Shown piece after piece: positions 19,768 through 30,893 of a stretch of 64,000 nucleotides of DNA; positions within the stretch are counted from its first letter, which is position 1; each line of letters begins with the position of its first letter. Source of the stretch: Actinomycetospora lutea (lineage in GTDB: Bacteria > Actinomycetota > Actinomycetes > Mycobacteriales > Pseudonocardiaceae). Both the position numbers and the translations under genes were made by a program. Where the stretch lies: NCBI RefSeq assembly GCF_028737205.1, contig NZ_JAQZAL010000002.1, positions 248,001 to 312,000 on the forward strand, in the 5' to 3' direction. The notes beneath the pieces are model-generated. The model worked only from the letters and a program-made list of their open reading frames with translations. It did no database searches and was not told where the DNA came from.

Positions 19768-19799
19768 ACGGCCCGCGAGCCGAGGGGCTCGCGGGCCGT
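19768..19799 (-). terminator. Long perfect hairpin after the 98-aa unknown gene
   Basis: A 14-bp perfect stem ACGGCCCGCGAGCC / GGCTCGCGGGCCGT with loop GAGG, 16 nt past the stop at 19816. The strongest terminator-like structure seen in the window. Confidence 0.8.
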
Positions 19800-19815
19800 G
19801 ACGTGCGTGTGCGGG

Positions 19816-20112
19816 TCAGGCCGACGGGGCGGCGTCGACCGGGGCCGGCTCGCCGGGACGTCGGCCGAGGACCTCGGTGAAGAACGCCTCGAGGTCGGTG
19901 GGCCGACCGGCGGCGTCGAGGCGGGGGTGGTCGCGGCGGCCGTCGGCCGCCTCCTCGACCGCGGCCTCGACCAGGGCGCGCTCCTGCGAGCTGACCACGA
20001 GGTAGCCACGCAGGGAGCCGTGCCAGGGCCGCCGCCACTGGAGGTAGGTGAGGTCCGTGTCGTCGATGTCCTGGACCTGGACGCGGTTGCCGAGCCACTG
20101 GAGGTCGCTCAT
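19816..20112 (-). CDS. Small conserved-looking hypothetical protein
   Basis: 98 residues, with no family recognised. The N-terminal half is strand-rich with several Trp (LQWLGNRVQVQDIDDTDLTY). The middle holds GYLVVSSQERALVEAAVEEA and the C-terminus is Pro/Ala-rich. The ATG at 20112 has GAGGAGAACCTC just upstream, and a strong terminator hairpin follows. That supports a real, independently transcribed gene. No membrane segments. Role unknown. Confidence 0.65.
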   Translation of the reverse strand: MSDLQWLGNRVQVQDIDDTDLTYLQWRRPWHGSLRGYLVVSSQERALVEAAVEEAADGRRDHPRLDAAGRPTDLEAFFTEVLGRRPGEPAPVDAAPSA

Positions 20113-20274
20113 GAGGTTCTCCTCTACGGCCGGGGAGCGGTGCCGACGTGCTCAGGTGGGAACGTCATCGGCCCCTCGCGGCTCCTCCAGGCTGACCGCT
20201 CGCGCACCGTGGGTAAACAGCGGGCGACGTCGTGTAGCTCACCTCGTCGGGCGGATCACCCGGTCGGCCGCGCC

Positions 20275-21021
20275 CTACCGGGTGTCGAGCACGACGTAGC
20301 CCTCGGCCAGACGGTCCTGGCCGAACTCCGCCGCCTTGGCCTGCGAACGGCCCCACCCCCACATCCGCCCGCGCAGGTCGTCCATGTGGGCGGTCTGGCT
20401 CTTGTGGGCGCGCAGGGCGTCGACCTTGCGCTCGAAGGCCGCGGTGGTGTCGACGTAGTGGTCGGCCCCCTCGCCCATGTGGCTGATCCACACCTCGGGC
20501 ACCGTGTGCGCCGCCAGGCCCTCCTCGGCGAGGAGCTCGGGGTGGGCGAACGGGTTGCGGGCGTCGGGGTAGACCGCGCACATCACGGCCTCGCCGGCCG
20601 CGGTGTGGTCGGGGTGGCTCCCGTACATCGAGCGCAGGTTGCGCGTCGGCGACTGGGTGACCACCCGGTCGGGACGGACCCGCCGGATGACGCGCGCGAG
20701 GTCACGGCGCAGCTCGTGGCTCACGTACAGGCGGCCGTCGGGCCAGCCGAGGAAGTGGAACTCGTCCACCCCGAGGATCGCGCCGGCCGCGCGCTGCTCC
20801 TCGCGGCGGATCGTCGCCATGTCGGTGCGGCTGACCTCCTCGTCGAAGCCGCCGGCGTCGCCGTCGGTGATGAGGCAGTAGACGACGCGGTGCCCCTCCT
20901 CGGTCCAGGTGGCGACCGATCCGCCGTTGCCGAAGTCGATGTCGTCGGGGTGCGCGACCATCATCAGGATCGTCAGGGAGTCGGTGGCTTGATCGGCCTG
21001 AGGGGTCTGATCGGGCTCCAC
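20275..21021 (-). CDS. PIG-L/LmbE-family deacetylase
   Basis: Zinc-dependent N-acetyl-sugar deacetylase fold; relatives act in mycothiol (MshB, Mca) or antibiotic pathways. 248 residues if started at the GTG at 21021. The zinc motif MMVAHPDDIDFGNGG, the DGDAGG loop, and YGSHPDHTAAG with its third metal ligand are all seen. An alternative start is the ATG at 20964, directly before VAHPDD, but it has no ribosome site. It lies 10 nt after the SWIM gene. Substrate unknown; Mca or MshB cannot be told from sequence alone. Confidence 0.85.
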   Translation of the reverse strand: MEPDQTPQADQATDSLTILMMVAHPDDIDFGNGGSVATWTEEGHRVVYCLITDGDAGGFDEEVSRTDMATIRREEQRAAGAILGVDEFHFLGWPDGRLYVSHELRRDLARVIRRVRPDRVVTQSPTRNLRSMYGSHPDHTAAGEAVMCAVYPDARNPFAHPELLAEEGLAAHTVPEVWISHMGEGADHYVDTTAAFERKVDALRAHKSQTAHMDDLRGRMWGWGRSQAKAAEFGQDRLAEGYVVLDTR

Positions 21022-21031
21022 CCCTCCAGTC

Positions 21032-21880
21032 CTACCCCAACCCCCGGTCGGACGGCTCGGCGAGGCGCCGGTAGAGCGGGCGCAGCACCTCCCGGGCGTC
21101 GGTCCCGTCGTCGAGGGCCAGGGGCGGCAGCTCGTCCAGGAGGGCGTCCACGGGGGGCGCGGGCGCCGACGCGGGACGCTCCGGCGGGCCCGGCACGGGC
21201 ACGCCGGGGCGGTGGAAGCGGTCGAGCAGCTCCGCGAGGGCCGTGGGCGCACCGGCACCCGCGTCGCGGCGGTCGCGCAGCGCGGCGAGCAGGGTCGCCC
21301 GGTCGCGGCCGCGCCAGCGCAGCAGGGCGAACGGGTCGACGTCGAACTCCTCGGCGGCGAGGTAGGCCACCGCGGCGAGGTGCTTGCAGGGCACCGACCA
21401 GTCGGGACACGTGCAGTCCATCGGCAGCTCCGCCGAGCCCTGCGGGAAGAGCGAGAGCCCGACCCGGGCGAGGACGTCCTCGAGGTCGTCGGGGACCTCC
21501 CCGGCGAGCAGGGCGGCGGCGTACCAGGAGTCGGCGGCGAGCGCGTCGAGCACCGCGTCCCACGCCTCGTCGGCGAAGGTGCGCAGGCCGAGGCGGGCGC
21601 GGTAGGGCTCGTCGCGACTGCCCTGGACGGTCGCGGTGATCGCCCCGGGCTCGATGACGAGGTCGACGACCTGCCCGGCGCGCGCGTAGGTCTTGCCGCG
21701 GGTGAGACGCCCGCCGACGCCGAGCGACTGCAGCACGGCGAGGAAGCGCCCCGACCACCACGACTCGCCGATGTCGCCGCGGCGGCTGCGCGCGACGATG
21801 CCGTCCTCGACGGGCTTGCGCTTGCCGAACTCGGGGAAGCGTTCGGAGAACCGGGGACCGGAGCGCGTCTCACGCACCAT
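21032..21880 (-). CDS. SWIM zinc-finger protein partnered with a SNF2 helicase
   Basis: 282 residues with the SWIM signature CxCx(n)CxH as DCTCPDWSVPCKHL at about 152-165. It begins MVRETRSGPRFSERFPEFGKRK. SWIM proteins of this type are encoded next to SNF2 helicases in actinobacteria (the Rv2100/Rv2101-like arrangement). Here the start overlaps the helicase stop by 11 nt. A DNA-binding or helicase-accessory role is inferred. The C-terminus after about residue 200 is Pro/Ala-rich. Confidence 0.85.
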   Translation of the reverse strand: MVRETRSGPRFSERFPEFGKRKPVEDGIVARSRRGDIGESWWSGRFLAVLQSLGVGGRLTRGKTYARAGQVVDLVIEPGAITATVQGSRDEPYRARLGLRTFADEAWDAVLDALAADSWYAAALLAGEVPDDLEDVLARVGLSLFPQGSAELPMDCTCPDWSVPCKHLAAVAYLAAEEFDVDPFALLRWRGRDRATLLAALRDRRDAGAGAPTALAELLDRFHRPGVPVPGPPERPASAPAPPVDALLDELPPLALDDGTDAREVLRPLYRRLAEPSDRGLG

Positions 21881-24800
21881 CGTCGTCGTCCTCCCCCAGC
21901 TCCTCGGGCTCCGCGTCCAGGCGCAGGACCTTCGCGAGCTCGTCGGTGGACAGGTCGGTGAGCCAGTCCTCCCCGTCGCGCACCGCGAGGTCGGCCAGCG
22001 CCCGCTTGTCGGCGAGCAGGTCGTCGATCCGCTCCTCCAGCGTGCCCGCACAGACGAGCTTGCGGACGCCCACCGTGCGGCGCTGGCCGATGCGGAAGGC
22101 GCGGTCGGTGGCCTGGTCCTCGACGGCGGGGTTCCACCAGCGGTCCAGGTGCACGACGTGCTGGGCCGCGGTCAGCGTGAGCCCCGTGCCGCCCGCGCGC
22201 AGCGAGAGCAGGAAGAGCGAGGGCCCACTCGATCCATCTCTCCCGGCGGACTGGAAGCGCTCGACCATGGTGTCCCGCGCGCGCCGCGACACCCCGCCGT
22301 GCAGCCAGGCGACCTCGGTGTCGAAGCGGGCCGCGAGGTGGGGGGCGAGCATGTCGCCGAACGCCGCGAACTGCGTGAACAGCAGCGCCCGGTCGCCCGC
22401 GGCGAGCACCTCGGCGAGGATCTCCTCGAGGCGCGCGATCTTCCCCGAGCGCCGCCCGATCGGCGACCCGTCGTGCAGGAGCAGGGCGGGGTGGTCGCAG
22501 ATCTGCTTGAGCTTGGTCATCGCGGCGAGCACCTTGCCCCGGCGCTCGATGCCCGGCTGGACGTCGTCGAGGCGCTCGAGCATCTCGTCGACGACGACGC
22601 GGTAGAGCGAGGCCTGCTCGCCGGTCAGCCCGCAGCGCTCGACGGTCTCGATCTTCTCGGGGAGGTCGTCGACGACGGCGGGGTCGGTCTTGAGGCGCCG
22701 GAGCAGGAACGGGCGGGTGCGTCGGCGCAGGTCCTCGGCGACGTCGGTGCGGCCGTGGCGCTCGACGGGCACGGCGTAGCGCTCGCGGAAGGCGGTGGCG
22801 CTCCCGAGCATGCCGGGGTTGACCGCGTCCATGATCGACCAGAGGTCCGCGAGGCGGTTCTCGACCGGCGTGCCGGTCAGCGCGAGGCGGTGCTGCGCGT
22901 CGAGGCGGCGGACGGCCTTCGCGCCGCGCGAGCGGTTGTTCTTGACCATCTGCGCCTCGTCGAGCACGACCCGGTGCCAGGCGACGTCCGCGAGCGCGTC
23001 GGTGTCGCGCACGAGGGTGCCGTAGGACGTGACGACGAGGTCGGCGTCGGCGGCCGCCGCGGCGGGGTCGCGGCGCGCGGCGCCGTGGTGCACCGCGACC
23101 CGTAGCTCCGGGACGAACCGGGCGGCCTCGCGGCTCCACGTCGACACCACCGAGGTGGGGCAGACGAGCAGGGTCGGGCCCGGGTCCTGCCCGGCGCGCT
23201 CGTGGGCCTCCAGGGCCAGGACCTGCAGGGTCTTGCCGAGCCCCATGTCGTCGGCGAGCACCCCGCCGAGCCGCAGGCCCGCGAGGAACGCGAGCCACGA
23301 CAGCCCGCGACGCTGGTAGGGCCGCAGGGTGGCGCGCACCCCGCACGGGGTGTCGAGGGGCTCGAGGGTGCTGCCGCCGGCGAGGAGGTCGCCGAGCTCG
23401 CCGTCGAGGCGCAGCGACTCGACGGGCAGGGGCGCGGGGACGTCGTCGGGGTGCGTGGTGGCGAGGTGGAGCACGTCGCCGACGGTCGGGCGGTCGCGCC
23501 GTTCGGCCAGGAAGGCGAGCCCGTCGCGCAGCCGGTCGGGGTCGAGCGCGACCCAGCGGCCGCGCAGGCGCACCAGCGGCGCCTTGGCGCGCACCAGCGC
23601 GTCCATCTCCGCGTTCGTGAGCTCCTCGCCGTCGACCGCGAGGCGCCAGGAGAAGTCCACGAGATCGTCCTTGCCGATCTTCGCGCCGGTGTCGACGACG
23701 CCGTCGGGGCGGGCCTGTCCCCCGGCGCCGGCGAGCCCGAGCCGCGCCGGGCCTGCCCGCCACCCCGCGGGCAGCAGGACGCCGAACCCGGCACGGTCGA
23801 GGTCGGCGGCCACGTGGGCGAGGAAGTGGTGGGCGGCGGCGAGGTCGAGGTCCATCCCGCCGGGGCGCGGCACGCGCAGCGCGTCGCCGAGCTCCGGGTA
23901 GACGCGGGCGGCGCGCCCGAGCTCGCCGAGCAGGACCTCGGCGGGGTCGTCGAGCCAGCGGCGCAGGGCGGTGGGGTCGCGCCACACGGTGTCGGCGTCG
24001 ACGGTGAGGCTGGGGTCCTGGGCGGACTGCAGCGCGAAGGTCAGGCGGAACACCGGCTCGGGCTCCTCGAGCGCGTGCCCCAGCTGGTCGACGATCACCT
24101 CGTCGAGGCGGAACGACGCGCGTGCGGGACCGGCGTGCGGGGCGCCGACGACGGCCCAGCGGCGCAGCCCCGCGGCCAGCGCGTCGGAGGGGGCGGGGTC
24201 GCCGAGCACCGGCGCGTCGCCCAGGGCGTGCGCCCAGTCCGGGGCCGCGGCGAGCTCCTCGCTGCCGGTGATCCGGGCGCGGGCGTGCGCGTCGACCGCG
24301 GCGCCGAGCGCGGCCTCGACGACCGCCGAGGCGCTCGCCGTCTCCTCCCCCGGCACGCGCTCGCACCGGCACACGGGCGGCAGGGCGGCGGCGAGGGTGT
24401 CGGCGGCGACGAGGTCGGGGCCCTGGAGCACGGGGCGCCAGACCAGCGCGCCGTCCTCGTCATCCGGGGCGGGCAGCAGCCGGCCGCGCGTGACGAGGTC
24501 GGCGGCGAGCGCGTCGACGGCGCGCAGGGCGGCGACCGACGGGCTCGCCCGCGTCCCGTCCGGTGGCGCCGGCGGCCCGATGCCGGGCGGGAGCTCGAGG
24601 ACAGGGACACTCCAGTCGGCGAGGACCGGCGCGCCCGGCCCGGGGGCGACCTCGCCGCGGTCGAGGTCGTCGGAGTCGCGCGGGGCGTCCGGGTCCGAGG
24701 GCAGGGCGAGGACCGCGACGCCCGCGGTGGCCGTCGGCGCGTCCCACACGGCGGCGAGGCGCTCGGCCGGCACCGCGAACGGGTGCGGGCGGGCGCCCCG

Positions 24801-24905
24801 GCGGGCGCGGCTGGTGCTGCGGGCCGGGAGCTCGGGGTCCTCGGCCCACAGACAGACGCCGCGCCCCGGGGACCACAGGGCGTGCAGGGCGAGCGCGCCG
24901 GTCAG
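21870..24905 (-). CDS. SNF2-family DEAD/DEAH-box ATPase
   Basis: About 1011 residues. The N-terminal 500 form a family-specific region (LWSPGRGVCLWAEDPEL). The SNF2 motor follows, with Walker A DDMGLGKT near 550-557, box II LDEAQMVKNN near 650, LALTGTPVENR, and motif VI DRAFRIGQRR near 935. Resembles the mycobacterial HelZ type. No ATG, GTG or TTG is in frame at the conserved N-terminus. A CTG at 24905 overlaps the Rieske stop as CTGA, so a CTG start is likely. It forms a unit with the SWIM gene, probably in DNA repair or chromosome maintenance. Confidence 0.88.
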   Translation of the reverse strand: MTGALALHALWSPGRGVCLWAEDPELPARSTSRARRGARPHPFAVPAERLAAVWDAPTATAGVAVLALPSDPDAPRDSDDLDRGEVAPGPGAPVLADWSVPVLELPPGIGPPAPPDGTRASPSVAALRAVDALAADLVTRGRLLPAPDDEDGALVWRPVLQGPDLVAADTLAAALPPVCRCERVPGEETASASAVVEAALGAAVDAHARARITGSEELAAAPDWAHALGDAPVLGDPAPSDALAAGLRRWAVVGAPHAGPARASFRLDEVIVDQLGHALEEPEPVFRLTFALQSAQDPSLTVDADTVWRDPTALRRWLDDPAEVLLGELGRAARVYPELGDALRVPRPGGMDLDLAAAHHFLAHVAADLDRAGFGVLLPAGWRAGPARLGLAGAGGQARPDGVVDTGAKIGKDDLVDFSWRLAVDGEELTNAEMDALVRAKAPLVRLRGRWVALDPDRLRDGLAFLAERRDRPTVGDVLHLATTHPDDVPAPLPVESLRLDGELGDLLAGGSTLEPLDTPCGVRATLRPYQRRGLSWLAFLAGLRLGGVLADDMGLGKTLQVLALEAHERAGQDPGPTLLVCPTSVVSTWSREAARFVPELRVAVHHGAARRDPAAAAADADLVVTSYGTLVRDTDALADVAWHRVVLDEAQMVKNNRSRGAKAVRRLDAQHRLALTGTPVENRLADLWSIMDAVNPGMLGSATAFRERYAVPVERHGRTDVAEDLRRRTRPFLLRRLKTDPAVVDDLPEKIETVERCGLTGEQASLYRVVVDEMLERLDDVQPGIERRGKVLAAMTKLKQICDHPALLLHDGSPIGRRSGKIARLEEILAEVLAAGDRALLFTQFAAFGDMLAPHLAARFDTEVAWLHGGVSRRARDTMVERFQSAGRDGSSGPSLFLLSLRAGGTGLTLTAAQHVVHLDRWWNPAVEDQATDRAFRIGQRRTVGVRKLVCAGTLEERIDDLLADKRALADLAVRDGEDWLTDLSTDELAKVLRLDAEPEELGEDDDDGA

Positions 24906-25372
24906 GACACCTGCACCGTCCCGTCCACGACGCTGACGGGCACCTCGGTGAGCCCGGCGTCCGCCGGGCCCTTGCGCAGCGCGCCGGTGGCGGCGTCGAA
25001 CTGACTGAAGTGGTTGGGGCAGGTGATGACGCCGTTCTCGGGCGGGTCGACCGTGGTGCCCTGGTGCGGGCACGACGCGTCGAACGCCTTGACCTGCCCG
25101 GCCGTCGGCTGCACGAGCAGGATCGGGCGGTCGCCGACCGTGGTGATCGTGCCGCCGCCCACCGGGATCTGCGCGATCGGCGTGCCGCCGCCGGCCGGCG
25201 GCGGGGTCGGCGAGGTCGGCGAGGTCGCCGGGCCGGGGGGCGGCGCGGGCGCGGGGGCACCGCCGCTCGGTGTCCCGCCCGAGGAGCACGCGGCGAGCGC
25301 GCCGGGGGCGGTCAGGGCGACCGCGAGCCCGCACAGGACCGTGCGACGGGTGGGACCGGTGGTGGTGGGCAC
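24902..25372 (-). CDS. Rieske [2Fe-2S] lipoprotein
   Basis: 156 residues from the GTG at 25372, with GGAGG five bases upstream. A twin-arginine start (TRRTVLCGLAVALTAPGA) leads into the lipobox LAAC, with Cys29 as the lipidation site. This suggests Tat export and anchoring outside the membrane. A Pro/Ser/Gly linker follows. The Rieske cluster ligands are Cys101-x-His103 (CPHQG) and Cys118-x-x-His121 (CPNHF). Redox partner unknown. The helicase gene follows with a 4-nt overlap, though no functional link is evident. Confidence 0.9.
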   Translation of the reverse strand: MPTTTGPTRRTVLCGLAVALTAPGALAACSSGGTPSGGAPAPAPPPGPATSPTSPTPPPAGGGTPIAQIPVGGGTITTVGDRPILLVQPTAGQVKAFDASCPHQGTTVDPPENGVITCPNHFSQFDAATGALRKGPADAGLTEVPVSVVDGTVQVS

Positions 25373-25467
25373 CGACACCTCCGTGATCGTGGTGGGACCG
25401 CCCAGTCTGCCCGTGGGCGTCTGCGGGTGATGTCGGGGGCCATGGCCCCGACGTCCGCTCACACGGG

Positions 25468-26172
25468 TCAGGGCGACGGCTCCAGCGGCAGGGCGAGGAG
25501 GCCCTCGACGACGTCGTCGAGCGACGGGCCGGTGACGTGCGGGACGGCGACCGCGTCGGGGATCCGGCCCTCGAGGCGCTCGCAGAACCCGCCGACCATG
25601 CCCGCCGAGACCGCGCCGTGCACGTCCCAGGAGTGGACGGCGACGAGCGCGGTGCGCGCCGGCGCGGTGGCGATCCGGTCGCACGCCCAGTGGTAGACCG
25701 TCGGCGGCGGCTTGAACTGCTTCAGCTCGGCGCACGACATCACGTCGGCGAGCAGGTCCCGGACGCCGCCGGCCTCCAGGGCGGCGCCCGCGACCTCCGC
25801 CGAGCCGTGGGTGAACCCGTAGGCGGGGACCCCGGCCTCGGCGAGGCGGCGCAGCGCCGGCGCCACGTCGGGGTGCACGGGCAGCTCCCGGAAGCCGTCG
25901 AGCACCGAGGCGACCTGCTCGTCGGTGAGGTCGCGCCCGCTGGTGCGGCGCAGCATGTCGGCGGCCACGACCGCGAACGGCGGCGCCTCGCCGGCCAGGG
26001 TCATCGCCATCCCCTGGTGCAGCAGCCGGGCGAAGAACAGCCAGACCTCGTCCTCGGGGCGCCCGAGGGCGGCGAACCGGGGTTGCAGGCCCTCGAGCTG
26101 CAGGCAGGTCTCGAAGAGGTCGAAGAGCACGACCTGGGGCCGGCGGGCGGGGGCGCGCAGCGGGACGGTCAC
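25468..26172 (-). CDS. HAD-superfamily hydrolase, haloacid dehalogenase-like
   Basis: 234 residues. The nucleophile is Asp18 in VVLFDLFETC. Later motifs (GFTHGS for motif II, KQFKPPPTVY for the motif III lysine) are consistent with 2-haloacid dehalogenase-type HADs. Motif IV (VHSWDVHGAVSAGM) carries Asp. The 18 bp between it and pyrD suggests co-transcription. Substrate unknown. Confidence 0.8.
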   Translation of the reverse strand: MTVPLRAPARRPQVVLFDLFETCLQLEGLQPRFAALGRPEDEVWLFFARLLHQGMAMTLAGEAPPFAVVAADMLRRTSGRDLTDEQVASVLDGFRELPVHPDVAPALRRLAEAGVPAYGFTHGSAEVAGAALEAGGVRDLLADVMSCAELKQFKPPPTVYHWACDRIATAPARTALVAVHSWDVHGAVSAGMVGGFCERLEGRIPDAVAVPHVTGPSLDDVVEGLLALPLEPSP

Positions 26173-26190
26173 GGCGTACAGCGTGCCCCG

Positions 26191-27191
26191 TCAGCCGCCG
26201 TCCAGCTCGCGCAGCACCCGGCGCGGCCATGCCGGGCCGCCGTAGACGAACCCCGTGTACGCCTGGACCAGCGTGGCGCCGGCCTCGAGGCGGGCGCGGG
26301 CCTCGGCGCCGGAGTCGATCCCGCCCACCGAGACGATCGTCAGCCGGTCCCCCACCCGCTCGTGCAGGCGGGCGAGCACCGCGCGCGCCGGGCCGACCAG
26401 CGGCGCGCCGGACAGCCCGCCGGACCCGGCCGCCGCGACGACGTCCGCGGGCGAGGCGAGGCCCGTGCGCGCGACGGTCGTGTTGGTGGCGACGATGCCG
26501 TCGAGACCCTGGGCGACCGCGAGGTCCGCCACGGCGTCGACGCCGTCGCCGTCGAGGTCGGCGGTGATCTTCACCAGCAGCGGGGTGGCGCCGACCTCCG
26601 CGCGCACCGCGGCGAGCAGCGGCTCGAGCGCGTCGACGCCCTGCAGGTCGCGCAGGCCGGGCGTGTTCGGCGAGCTGACGTTGACGACGACGTAGTCGGC
26701 GTGCGGGCCGAGGATCCGCGCCGAGTACCGGTAGTCCGCGACCGCGTCGGTGGCCGTCTTCGAGCGCCCGATGTTGACCCCGACGACGGTCCCGGCGCCC
26801 CGCTCCCGCAGCGCCGCGAGCCGGGCGGCGACGACGTCGGCGCCGGCGTTGTTGAAGCCCATCCGGTTGACCAGCGCCCGGTCGGCGGGCAGGCGGAACA
26901 GCCGCGGGCGCGGGTTGCCCGGCTGGGGGCGCGCGGTGACCGTGCCGACCTCCACCGCGCCGAACCCCAGGCGGGCGAGCCCGAGCACGCCCTCGGCGTC
27001 CTTGTCGTACCCCGCGGCCACGCCCAGCGGGTTGGCGAACCGCAGGCCCATCGCCTCGACCGGCCGGGACGCGAGCGCGGCGCCGGACAGCACCGGGGCG
27101 GCCGCGCGCAGCGCGGTGACGCCGACGCGGTGGGTCAGCTCCGCGGGCACCCGCGTCGCGACGTGGCGGAACAGCTGCTCGTAGGCGCCCA

Positions 27192-27192
<1 letters not shown>
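26191..27192 (-). CDS. pyrD: Dihydroorotate dehydrogenase (quinone), class 2
   Basis: FMN flavoenzyme that oxidises dihydroorotate with transfer to quinone at the inner membrane; step 4 of UMP synthesis. 333 residues. The N-terminal helix (YEQLFRHVATRV) typical of class 2 is present. The active-site serine is Ser174 in NVSSPNTPGLRDLQG. FMN-binding motifs (GVAAGYDKDAE, SVGGIDSG) are seen. It is separated from the main pyr operon, next to the rib genes. It overlaps the PH gene stop by one base. Confidence 0.97.
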
Positions 27193-29421
<2,229 letters not shown>

Positions 29422-29427
29422 CTGCTC

Positions 29428-30042
29428 CTACTTCCCCTGTGACGTGCCCGCGGTGTGGGCTCCCACGAGGCGCTCGACGTACTTGGCGACCACGTCGACC
29501 TCGAGGTTGACCGTGGATCCCACGGTCCGCTCCCCCAGGGTCGTCTCGCGCAGTGTGGTCGGGATGAGCCCGACGGCGAAGGACTCGTCGTCGACCTCGG
29601 TGACCGTCAGGCTGACCCCGTCGACGGCGATCGAGCCCTTCTCCACGACGTACCGGGTCAGGTCGTTGTCCACCCGGAAGCGCACGGTCGTCCACTGGTC
29701 GTGCTCGGTGCGCTCGACCACGGTGGCGGTGCCGTCGACGTGACCCTGGACGATGTGGCCGCCCAGCCGGTCGCCGGCGGCCACGGCCCGCTCGAGGTTG
29801 ACCCGCGTGCCCGCGGTCGCACCCGCCAGCGACGAGCGCCGCAACGTCTCGCCCATGACGTCGACGCCGAACTCGCCGGTGGCGGGGTCGACGACGGTGA
29901 GGCAGACGCCGTTGACCGCGATGGAGTCACCGGGGCGGGCGTCGGAGGTGACGACGGGGCCGCGCACGCGCAGACGCGCGGCGTCCTCCTGGGCGACGAC
30001 GTCGACGATCTCGCCGACCTCCTCGACGATCCCCGTGAACAC
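29428..30042 (-). CDS. ribE: Riboflavin synthase, alpha subunit
   Basis: Dismutates two lumazines to riboflavin. 204 residues with the internal duplication of the family. MFTGIVEEVGEI starts the first barrel and VQGHVDGTATV the second. Each half repeats the SIAVNGVCLTV / SIAVDGVSLTV motif. The gene begins the rib run here; ribD, often just upstream, is absent. Confidence 0.97.
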   Translation of the reverse strand: MFTGIVEEVGEIVDVVAQEDAARLRVRGPVVTSDARPGDSIAVNGVCLTVVDPATGEFGVDVMGETLRRSSLAGATAGTRVNLERAVAAGDRLGGHIVQGHVDGTATVVERTEHDQWTTVRFRVDNDLTRYVVEKGSIAVDGVSLTVTEVDDESFAVGLIPTTLRETTLGERTVGSTVNLEVDVVAKYVERLVGAHTAGTSQGK

Positions 30043-30064
30043 TGCGGTCTCCTCAGCTCTCCTG

Positions 30065-30098
30065 GGTCGAGCTCTCGCTGCGCTCCGTCACCCGCGGC
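30065..30098 (+). repeat. Dispersed repeat family A, copy 3 (rpe-ribE gap)
   Basis: GGTCGAGCTCTCGCTGCGCT followed by CCGTCACCCGCGG. It occupies part of the 143-bp gap (30043-30185) between the rpe stop and ribE start, where ribD is often found in relatives. I see no riboswitch fold in the rest of the gap. Confidence 0.65.
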
Positions 30099-30185
30099 CC
30101 TGCCGGGCTGCCGGGGCTCCCGTACCCGACCGCCATCATCCTCACGACGCGCCCCGGCGGCAGCACCACCGTCGTGACGCCGCTC

Positions 30186-30878
30186 TCACCCCTGCCCGAG
30201 GTGCGCGGACGCCCGGACCGCCTGCTCGCGCAGCGCCTCGACGGCCCGCTCGGGGTCGTCGGCGCCGTACACCGCCGAGCCCGCCACGAAGCAGTCGACG
30301 CCCGCCTCGGCGGCCTGCTCGATCGTCTCCCGGCTGATCCCGCCGTCGATCTCGACGAGGACGTGGAGGTGGCCGGTGTCGACCAGCCGCCGCGCGGTGC
30401 GCACCTTGTCGAGCACCTCGGGCATGAACTTCTGCCCGCCGAAGCCCGGCTCGACGCTCATCACGAGCAGCGTGTCGTAGTCGCGCAGGACCTCGACCCA
30501 GTCCTCGAGCGGGGTGCGCGGCTTGACCGAGAGGCCGGCGAGCGCCCCCGCGGCGCGGATGTCGCGCGCGACCCGGCGGGGGTCGTGCGCCGCCTCGGCG
30601 TGCACGGTGACGTTCCGCGAGCCCGCCTCGGCGTAGCCCGGCGCCCAGCGGTCCGGATCGTTGATCATGAGGTGGCAGTCGAGCGGGATGTCGGTGGCCC
30701 GCTCCAGCGCCTCGACCACCGGCAGGCCCAGCGTCAGGTTGGGGACGAAGTGCCCGTCCATGACGTCGACGTGCAGCCAGTCCGCGCCGGGGACCGCGTC
30801 CGCCTCGTCCTTCAGGCGCGCGAAGTCGGCGGACAGGATGCTCGGAGCGATCATCGGGGCGCGCGCCACGTGACGCAT
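30186..30878 (-). CDS. rpe: Ribulose-phosphate 3-epimerase
   Basis: Interconverts ribulose 5-phosphate and xylulose 5-phosphate in the pentose phosphate pathway; ribulose 5-phosphate also feeds RibBA. 230 residues. [35 protein letters not shown] and EIDGGI are all present, including metal ligands and catalytic Asp residues. The ATG at 30878 is used; a second ATG eight codons in (MIAPSILS) is possible. Confidence 0.97.
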   Translation of the reverse strand: MRHVARAPMIAPSILSADFARLKDEADAVPGADWLHVDVMDGHFVPNLTLGLPVVEALERATDIPLDCHLMINDPDRWAPGYAEAGSRNVTVHAEAAHDPRRVARDIRAAGALAGLSVKPRTPLEDWVEVLRDYDTLLVMSVEPGFGGQKFMPEVLDKVRTARRLVDTGHLHVLVEIDGGISRETIEQAAEAGVDCFVAGSAVYGADDPERAVEALREQAVRASAHLGQG

Positions 30879-30893
30879 GGTAGTGGTCCGGTG

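Noticed and set aside
30043-30185. FMN riboswitch upstream of ribE
   Set aside because: The conserved RFN-element blocks are not visible; the gap holds repeat A instead.
30100-30185. Short minus-strand frame beginning near MMAVGYGSPG
   Set aside because: Too short, no ribosome site or family resemblance, and its end lies in repeat A.
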